This document shows positions 58,458 to 64,000 of a stretch of 64,000 nucleotides of DNA, in pieces. Source of the DNA: Planococcus sp. MB-3u-03 (GTDB lineage Bacteria > Bacillota > Bacilli > Bacillales_A > Planococcaceae); contig NZ_CP025124.1 of NCBI RefSeq assembly GCF_002833405.1, forward strand, positions 6,809 to 70,808, given 5' to 3'. A program made the translations under genes and the position numbers. A model generated the notes under the pieces. It made no database searches. It was not told the origin of the DNA and saw only the letters and a list, made by a program, of their open reading frames with translations. The first letter of the stretch is position 1. Each line of letters opens with the position of its first letter.

Positions 58458-58733
58458 ATGAAAAGTACAGGAATCGTACGAAAAGTAGACCAATTAGGGC
58501 GCATTGTCACGCCTATTGAATTAAGAAGAGCACTTGGTGTCTCTGTTGGGGATCCGATGGAAATCTTTATGGAAGATGATCGAATCATTTTGCGAAAATA
58601 TAAGACGGAGAAAACGTGTGCGATTACAGGAGAAATCTTAGACGATAACTTTGAATACGCGAAGGGATTGCATCTGAGTCCAAAAGGCGCAGCCATTCTC
58701 CTTGAAGAATTACAGAACGTTACGAAGAAATAA
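58458..58733 (+). CDS. AbrB-family transcriptional regulator
   Basis: The 91-residue protein has an N-terminal AbrB swapped-hairpin DNA-binding domain (MKSTGIVRKVDQLGRIVTPI, then ELRRALGVSVGDPMEIF) and a C-terminal AbrB-type dimerisation part (CAITGEILDDNFEYAKGLHL). Bacillus AbrB is a transition-state regulator. Plasmid copies often control transfer genes; here it converges on the secretion operon. ATG 58458 follows AAAGGAGATAGG. Confidence 0.91.
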   Translation: MKSTGIVRKVDQLGRIVTPIELRRALGVSVGDPMEIFMEDDRIILRKYKTEKTCAITGEILDDNFEYAKGLHLSPKGAAILLEELQNVTKK

Positions 58734-58743
58734 TAGACCATTC

Positions 58744-58788
58744 AAAAAACGTACCCGGCTATTCACTCATTGCCGGGTACGTTTTTAT
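58744..58788. terminator. Bidirectional terminator between the two AbrB-like genes
   Basis: AAAAACGTACCCGGC and GCCGGGTACGTTTTT pair perfectly around TATTCACTCATT. It overlaps the stop codon of the leftward AbrB-like gene, the last gene of the secretion operon. Confidence 0.88.
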
Positions 58789-59036
58789 TCGTCACTCATG
58801 TATTTCACAATTTGCTTTAGGCCCTCTTTGCTAATCCAGGCTTCGCCAATCCGAATGGCTTCTTCCGTCACTTTGCCTGTCACGGCACAGACATAGCGTT
58901 GTCGATGAGGCTCGACGATAATTTGCCGATCGTTATGCGTAATATCAACTAAGTCACCTTCGTGCAGCTCAAACATCTCTAAAATCTCTTTTGGAATCAC
59001 AATACGCCCTAAATTGTTAATCCTTTTTGTATGCAC
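58785..59036 (-). CDS. Second AbrB-family regulator, end of transfer operon
   Basis: The 83-residue protein has the canonical AbrB hairpin (RINNLGRIVIPKEILEMFEL, then HEGDLVDI) and C-terminal CAVTGKVTEEAIRIGEAWIS. It lies 11 bases downstream of the EssB-like gene in the type IV secretion operon, so it is probably made together with the transfer apparatus and may feed back on it. It differs from the other AbrB-like protein in the recognition loop (IVIPKEI against IVTPIEL). Confidence 0.9.
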   Translation of the reverse strand: MHTKRINNLGRIVIPKEILEMFELHEGDLVDITHNDRQIIVEPHRQRYVCAVTGKVTEEAIRIGEAWISKEGLKQIVKYMSDE

Positions 59037-59047
59037 ACGCTTCCCCC

Positions 59048-60559
59048 TTACTCTTGCTGCGTAATCTCTTCTATCTCCTGATTAATTTCCTTCAATCGCC
59101 CTTCGGCTTTCTTCGAGACTTTTTTATCGTTCTCTTTTTCAATCGTTTCTTTTAGTTTCTGTTTCTCTGCCTGCAATTCCTCTAACTGAATCGCCTCTTT
59201 TTCAGCTTCTAACACTGAGTTCATGAACTTTTCATCGGTTAAATTGTGTTTTTCGAGAAACCCTTTCGCACCTTGGAAATCCTTTTCTGTAATAAATGCT
59301 GATAAAATGGTTTCAGCACGCCGACCGGTTAACTCGACTTGGTTTCTCAGTTCGATAATTCGCGTCCACTCTTCTTCCACAGCAGCTAGTTCAAACTCAA
59401 TGACTTCGGAAGATTCGCCGGTCATCTCTTGAAGGTTCTCAAGTCCTTCCACGTCTCCATCGCGACTCAGTTGCTCTGCGATGGTTCCAAGTAACTTGGG
59501 TTGATGATGAAGGGCTTTTTCATACTCACCTTGCTCGATGTATAAGTGAGTGAGCACGTTTTGATCAGCAGGCTGCAACTCACTGTAGTCTACGGATTCT
59601 AAACTTTCCAAGACACTCTCTGTATCTCCCAAAAGCCCATCTCGATAAACGTCGGTCAGATTTATTTCGCCATCAGTCCCTTCCTCTAATTCCGTTTCCT
59701 GAGCGTTCTCTGTGGCTTGCGTAAGGACGACGTTCAGGCCGAATGCTGCCAGAAGGACTGCAACTACACCGACGAATAACTTTTTATTCCCACCAGCTGC
59801 CGGTTTTGTACGGTTTTCTTTAGGCCGTCTGTTGAAGGCAGGGAGTCGTTGAAGACTCTCACGAAGCGATGCCATCGTGACGGACCACTTCGTTTTCTTT
59901 TGCTTGGCCAACTCCAGTTCCTGTTGCTTCGCTTTTTGCTTTTCTTCTACTTGATTGAACACATCTGAAATATAGGATTCCATTTCTTCCAACGACTGCA
60001 GGCGCAAATAAATCGTTTCGGCAAATCGGATGACTTCGTCGCTTTGTTCTAAAAAATCGGTTCTTCTTGGTCTTCCGTACACTTGATTTAATCGTGTCAG
60101 AGAAATGATGATGAGCTCTTTCACAGCCATCAGTCGGTCTTTCTCCTGGCTTAGTGGCATCACGTCATTTTCAGTGATCATGACGTGAAGGAGAGATTCC
60201 TCTTTGTTGAGCACGACATTCTCTTTTTGCCACAAGACATTGATTTCAGACTGCCGAGCCAGTTGGACGAGCGATAAGTAATATGTCAGCTTGTCTTCAA
60301 ATGCCATCGCTTTCAATACGTTAAAACTATGCAAATCCGTTAAGTCGTATTCGAACCGGACCTGGCCCGATTGAAAAGAAATTTCTTGAGCTGATAAGAA
60401 GGTCGGATCTCCTGTGACCTGTTGCATCTGTTTCTCATAAGCCCGTTCGATTTGTTCCATTTCCTCTGTTTTAAATGCGGTTAGTGGTTGCAAGAAATAA
60501 AACGCGTTCTGATCGATTTCGATGGTTCCGACCCGATTGGCGATTGTGCGAATAACCAT
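59048..60559 (-). CDS. EssB/YukC-like membrane protein in the conjugation operon
   Basis: The 503-residue protein has the layout of EssB/YukC. A cytoplasmic N-terminal domain (about 1-205, pseudokinase-like in EssB), a coiled linker (206-228) and a basic region precede one membrane helix at 261-279. A large helical, tetratricopeptide-like outer domain follows (QPADQNVLTHLYIEQGEYEK), with a Lys/Glu-rich end. EssB is a core part of type VII secretion. Its presence here among type IV genes, without other type VII genes, suggests a re-used module of Gram-positive conjugation channels. The family call rests on layout and pattern. Confidence 0.65.
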   Translation of the reverse strand: MVIRTIANRVGTIEIDQNAFYFLQPLTAFKTEEMEQIERAYEKQMQQVTGDPTFLSAQEISFQSGQVRFEYDLTDLHSFNVLKAMAFEDKLTYYLSLVQLARQSEINVLWQKENVVLNKEESLLHVMITENDVMPLSQEKDRLMAVKELIIISLTRLNQVYGRPRRTDFLEQSDEVIRFAETIYLRLQSLEEMESYISDVFNQVEEKQKAKQQELELAKQKKTKWSVTMASLRESLQRLPAFNRRPKENRTKPAAGGNKKLFVGVVAVLLAAFGLNVVLTQATENAQETELEEGTDGEINLTDVYRDGLLGDTESVLESLESVDYSELQPADQNVLTHLYIEQGEYEKALHHQPKLLGTIAEQLSRDGDVEGLENLQEMTGESSEVIEFELAAVEEEWTRIIELRNQVELTGRRAETILSAFITEKDFQGAKGFLEKHNLTDEKFMNSVLEAEKEAIQLEELQAEKQKLKETIEKENDKKVSKKAEGRLKEINQEIEEITQQE

Positions 60560-60583
60560 GTAACTTTCACCACCTTTATCTGA

Positions 60584-61327
60584 CTATTGAAGCTCTGGAT
60601 ATTGAGCTAAGGTTTCTTCCACATCGTTGCGATAGGCTTCTTGTTCAGTCTCTACTTCACTTTCTGGCACACTTGATTGAATTTCAGCATACTCTTCATC
60701 AGCTTTTTTTAAATTTAGAGTTTCGACATGAAGAAAGGGTACCTGCGAGAAAATCAAATGGCCATCTGCAGTTTTCACAAAGCTCAATACTGCTGATTGC
60801 TTCTCTTCTTCCGGTTGTTCTTTGTATTTCATTTGAATATCGCTATAGATCAGTTGACTATACTCGAATTCTTCTGAAGTATAGACATCTCTCGATTCAA
60901 AATTGTACTCAACGTCTAAGACTTCCACTTTGTCATAAGCACAGTTTCCAAAGCCGCAAGGCTCTGTACTGGAAGATTCGAAAGTGAGTGGAATGGTCGA
61001 AGCATCTCCTGCTATTAAACTATCTGGATAGCGCTCTAGAAATGGCGCAATAACGATTTCTTGTCCGAGGTCTTTAATTGCTTCGGAGAAATTATCATTA
61101 TTGCCTGTATCGATCGTTCCATTCTCAATTAATTGGTTAGCTTCTTTCTCAAAATCATTCATCTTTTCATCAAGGAACATTGTCATTTCTTCTGCCTCTT
61201 CAAAGTCCTCTTGAGTAAACACTTCATTATTTTCTTTAGATGCTTCTTTTTTTTCCTCACCACTCGTACATCCGACGACAATAACTCCCATTAAGAGGAT
61301 AAAGCTTATTAATAACCACTTTTTCAT
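60584..61327 (-). CDS. Lipoprotein of the conjugation operon
   Basis: The 247-residue protein has a lipoprotein signal (MKKWLLISFILLMGVIVVGC, lipobox Cys20) and an acidic outer domain with EEFEYSQLIYSDIQMKYKEQ and two extra cysteines (EPCGFGNC) that may form a disulfide. No known enzymatic motif is seen. It lies 12 bases downstream of the TrbL/VirB6-like gene and 24 bases upstream of the EssB-like gene, so it is a surface component of the transfer channel by context. Confidence 0.8.
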   Translation of the reverse strand: MKKWLLISFILLMGVIVVGCTSGEEKKEASKENNEVFTQEDFEEAEEMTMFLDEKMNDFEKEANQLIENGTIDTGNNDNFSEAIKDLGQEIVIAPFLERYPDSLIAGDASTIPLTFESSSTEPCGFGNCAYDKVEVLDVEYNFESRDVYTSEEFEYSQLIYSDIQMKYKEQPEEEKQSAVLSFVKTADGHLIFSQVPFLHVETLNLKKADEEYAEIQSSVPESEVETEQEAYRNDVEETLAQYPELQ

Positions 61328-61339
61328 CTAAACACTCCC

Positions 61340-62365
61340 TTATCTTTTCGCATAACGAGCGACATATTTTACAGATGAGCCAACTGACTTTGCCGTTCCA
61401 GTTGATGCTCCGAATTGATTCAATAATGTTGGGATTGAAAGTCCTACGATGAAAAAGATCATTCCAACGACCATATTTCCACCTTCAAGATCAACTAATG
61501 TTTTAATTCCGAGCACAAAGCAAAGTAATTGAATCGTAAGCGTTAAGATATTGCTAACAACTGTTTTCATCCATAAGTTAAAGAAATTGTATTGGTCGTT
61601 TACGATAGTAGGAATTGCTAGAACTCCCGTAATGTAAAGAATAACAAACAATACTGTTCGGTATAGAATTGAAAGGAAAAAGACAAATAAAATAGCAGAT
61701 ACTACTATCATAAGTATCAAGCCATATCCTACTGAGTTTACAGCCATTACTTGCAAGATATCGTAATGAGTAACAGGTGATGTAAGCATCGTTTCAGTTA
61801 AAAGGTGTGTTAATTCAAGAATCCATTCAAAGAACTGCGAATATACTCCTAATAAAATACCTCCTGTTACAACAGCCACTAATTTTTCATAAAGGGAATT
61901 CATCCCCTCTTCACCGTTTCCGCTATATAAAATAACGATTTTAAGCGTCTGCCATAGAATAAATATCGCTGCAATCGTCCAAGCCAGTGATTTGAAATTC
62001 AACATATACCCTTCATAAACTGCATTTCCCGTAATAAACTCTGAACTTATCTGAAACTTGCTAAAGCTATCAATAGCCCCAAAAACAAAGCCACTCACAG
62101 TAGTGAAAAGAAAACTATTTGTATGACAGCCAATTTCATGCCATTTACAGTCAAATTGATTTGTTTCGTAATCATATTTCTCAAGGTACAAAACATTTTT
62201 CATATAAGACTCAACATTTTCTGCTTGTTGAGGCGTTACATTTCCGGCATTTCTGTAATCCTCAACTGTTTCTTCTAAAAACTTCCCTTCTTCAGCAAAG
62301 GCTTGAACAGGAAGTAAAAAAAGAATTACAAGGCTTAGTGCAGCAAACAAAGAAACTCTTTTCAT
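61340..62365 (-). CDS. TrbL/VirB6-like polytopic membrane protein
   Basis: The 341-residue protein has a signal peptide ending AFAEEG, a loop with cysteines (FDCKWHEIGCHTNSF) and about six membrane helices. GFVFGAIDSFSKF, LAWTIAAIFILWQTL and VVSAILFVFFLSILYRTVLF are examples, and it ends in a basic tail (SVKYVARYAKR). This layout matches TrbL/VirB6-type channel proteins of Gram-positive conjugation systems. Operon position between a small membrane protein and a lipoprotein gene supports it. Confidence 0.76.
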   Translation of the reverse strand: MKRVSLFAALSLVILFLLPVQAFAEEGKFLEETVEDYRNAGNVTPQQAENVESYMKNVLYLEKYDYETNQFDCKWHEIGCHTNSFLFTTVSGFVFGAIDSFSKFQISSEFITGNAVYEGYMLNFKSLAWTIAAIFILWQTLKIVILYSGNGEEGMNSLYEKLVAVVTGGILLGVYSQFFEWILELTHLLTETMLTSPVTHYDILQVMAVNSVGYGLILMIVVSAILFVFFLSILYRTVLFVILYITGVLAIPTIVNDQYNFFNLWMKTVVSNILTLTIQLLCFVLGIKTLVDLEGGNMVVGMIFFIVGLSIPTLLNQFGASTGTAKSVGSSVKYVARYAKR

Positions 62366-62367
62366 CT

Positions 62368-62628
62368 TTACATCACTCCCCGATTCATAATAGTTAAGAT
62401 CAGAATCAACAAAGGAATGACAATGGATAACGAATACTTCATTACCACAGTTTTCTTTATATCTAATATTTCTTTTTCATTTAAAGGCTTGTCATACATC
62501 AACTCAAACTTGCGTTCCTCCTGGTCAATGGCTGTTCGAGAAAGCCGATCAATCAATCCATCCATCTGTTTTTGGACACGTTCCTGGAAGACGAGCACCT
62601 GGTGGAGTTTTTCCTTCATCTCGATCAC
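62368..62628 (-). CDS. Small single-helix membrane protein of the transfer operon
   Basis: The 86-residue protein has a coiled coil (about residues 3-40, EKLHQVLVFQERVQKQMDGL), a short acidic part and a C-terminal membrane helix (SLSIVIPLLILILTIMN). It sits 2 bases before the TrbL/VirB6-like gene and 12 bases after the preceding gene, so it is translated with them. No family is recognised. Confidence 0.72.
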   Translation of the reverse strand: MIEMKEKLHQVLVFQERVQKQMDGLIDRLSRTAIDQEERKFELMYDKPLNEKEILDIKKTVVMKYSLSIVIPLLILILTIMNRGVM

Positions 62629-62640
62629 CCTTTCCTTCCA

Positions 62641-63192
62641 TTATCCGTTGTTTATCGCTTCCTCAAACTCTTCTCCGGACGTTAACGGTTCCAAATCGTG
62701 CGCATCGACTTTCAATTCACCTTGTTCCTCGACCCAATTCATTTGAGACATCAGATACATCACGCGCTGACTCCCAGGCGACTCTAATTCTCCGTCTACA
62801 CCCGTTAAGGTAATCCGGTAAACGGCATAGACTTGAAATCCTTCTTCTCTCGGACGAACGGAGATATTGAAGATCTCTAAATCCTCTGTGTTGCTTCGGC
62901 TATGCCCGTGCATCGTTTCAGCTTCTGTGACTTCGTCCTCCACTTCCGAACGGTAAGATTTGGTAAAATAACGAAGAGAATCGCCTTCAAAAGTCGCTTC
63001 GATAAACGCTTCCGTTTGTGTGTAGAGTGCCTCGCTTTGCTTTTCTTTTGCCGACAGATGCTCGACTTGATCTGTTAGACGTTCGTTTTCCTGTTTAACG
63101 TCTTGTTTGCTGAAGTAGAGGTTGAAGCTGACAAGAGATAAGACCAAGACGAGCGCCCCCAGTAGAATCGTCTGTCCATTCATCTGTTTCAT
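62641..63192 (-). CDS. Bitopic transfer protein, possibly VirB8/TcpC-like
   Basis: The 183-residue protein has an N-terminal membrane helix (about residues 8-26), a coiled linker (KQENERLTDQVEHLSAKEKQ) and an outer domain with SLRYFTKSYRSEVEDEVTEA and FQVYAVYRITLTGVDGELES. The single anchor plus an NTF2-like alpha/beta outer domain is the layout of VirB8/TcpC assembly proteins. Its start overlaps the stop of the wall hydrolase gene by 4 bases. Confidence 0.7.
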   Translation of the reverse strand: MKQMNGQTILLGALVLVLSLVSFNLYFSKQDVKQENERLTDQVEHLSAKEKQSEALYTQTEAFIEATFEGDSLRYFTKSYRSEVEDEVTEAETMHGHSRSNTEDLEIFNISVRPREEGFQVYAVYRITLTGVDGELESPGSQRVMYLMSQMNWVEEQGELKVDAHDLEPLTSGEEFEEAINNG

Positions 63193-64000
63193 TCGTCCAC
63201 CCCCTTCTCTCCTTCGAGATACGGCATCGGATTGACCCGATTGCCAAACATGCGATCCGTATGGATTTCAAAATGCAGATGGTCGCCCGTTGAGCGTCCG
63301 GTCGTTCCACACTGGCCGAGTTGCTCCATCTGACTAATCTGATCGCCCACTTCGACGTCAATCTTGCTGAGATGAGCATACAGGCTGTAGAGCTGATTCG
63401 CGTGTTCAATGACGACGACATTGCCGTAGGTCTCTAAAACACCGGACGGGTATTGAGCAAAGACCACTTTCCCTTCTTTCGCTGCAAAGATCGGATCTGG
63501 CCGACTGCAATTCAAGTCCACCCCTTCATGTGGCGTGACGATGCCGGTCACCGGATGGACTCGGATGCCGAAATTCGAATTGATGACCACATCCGGAATC
63601 GGCTGAACAAATTCTCCGGTCGGCGTTTCGCAGTTCATCGTTAATCCACCTAACGAGCTAACCACTTTCGTGACATTCGGAACCCAATGACTGTTCAGGT
63701 TGGTCGGGTCATTACTAGCTCCTATCGGTGCATAAACGGAACCGAGGTCGGCGATCGTGCCGAGTCCGTCCTGGATGATGCGGTTGTGCAAGGTCTTGCC
63801 CATTGAGGCAATCCCTTCTTCCAAGGAATCAAAGACAAACAGCCCGCCTGCCCCATCAAGCCTCCGGGATTGTTCTTTTCCACCACAGCCGACGAGGTCC
63901 CATGACCGGTTTCGTGCAGCGCAATCGCAGCCATTAACACCGGATCAATGCCTTGTTCTTCAGCCACCTCCAAGAACACGTCCTCCTCCTTCAAAACGCC
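63189..64000 (-). pseudogene. Bifunctional peptidoglycan hydrolase of the transfer channel, partial, one frameshift
   Basis: The gene enters from beyond base 64000. The first visible part (IDPVLMAAIALHETGHGTSS, then NNPGGLMG) is a glucosaminidase/transglycosylase-type wall domain. After one slip it continues into an M23 metallopeptidase: NSNFGIRVHPVTGIVTPHEG, VDLNC and DHLHFEIH. Such two-domain VirB1-like enzymes open the wall for conjugation. The break near 63855 is one missing G in a G run (LMGAGGLFVFDSLEEG when restored), so the gene may be intact in reality. It leads the visible part of the secretion operon. Confidence 0.87.

Noticed and set aside
59048..64000. Type VII secretion locus
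   Set aside because: Only one EssB-like gene fits; the wall hydrolase, TrbL/VirB6-like and VirB8-like neighbours indicate conjugation.

Overview
The window looks like part of a large conjugative, metal-resistance plasmid of a low-to-moderate GC Gram-positive bacterium (Bacillota). Planococcaceae or Bacillaceae is the most likely origin. This rests on strong GGAGG ribosome binding sites, TTG/GTG starts, pI258-like CadC/CadA proteins, a Bacillus-type ResA/BdbCD set, YolD and AbrB proteins, a DinR-type SOS box and an iteron/ParA/ribbon-helix-helix partition locus like those of pAD1-type plasmids. The genus is inference. No rRNA, tRNA or CRISPR array is visible.

Layout. 0-2.3 kb: the start of a leftward gene (possible replication initiator), 13 centromere-like iterons, parA and a ribbon-helix-helix partner. 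2.3-12.5 kb: mobilisation block with two small relaxosome-type genes, a probable oriT, MobQ relaxase, VirD4/TraG coupling protein, ArdC antirestriction protein, RadC-like protein, SOS-controlled YolD and a DUF5348-like protein. A structured RNA-like element occurs at each end of the relaxase-to-ArdC stretch, and a very large hairpin structure precedes the RadC-like gene. 13-20 kb: acetyltransferase, ResA, BdbC, BdbD, CopD, CopC and a cadC-cadA operon. 20-33 kb: broken M23 peptidase, membrane-anchored GH13 protein lacking catalytic residues, two CDF metal exporters, and broken genes for a methyltransferase, VanZ-like protein, ZIP transporter, Acr3/BASS-type transporter, SMI1/KNR4 protein and S41 protease. 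33.7-42 kb: cadD-cadC-cadA, a broken dihydrolipoamide dehydrogenase, a methyltransferase and merR-merA. 42-51 kb: OLD-like ATPase plus Dam-type methylase (candidate defence pair), resolvase, broken pepF and a Tn552-like tniA/tniB/resolvase module. 51-58 kb: broken Nudix gene, TIR-like/P-loop ATPase gene facing a membrane protein gene (second candidate defence pair), GIY-YIG protein and a HigBA toxin-antitoxin pair. 58-64 kb: two AbrB-type regulators and a leftward type IV secretion operon: EssB-like protein, lipoprotein, TrbL/VirB6-like protein, two membrane proteins and a bifunctional wall hydrolase that runs off the window.

How it fits together. The left and right ends supply stable inheritance and self-transfer. 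The middle is an accessory region for cadmium/zinc, copper, mercury and probably arsenic resistance, with transposon pieces and defence-like genes.

Caveat. Many otherwise well-conserved genes are broken by single-base frameshifts. Nearly all those I could reconstruct are missing one base, mostly inside a homopolymer. They may therefore be uncorrected sequencing errors rather than real decay. I label these genes pseudogene and say so in each entry.
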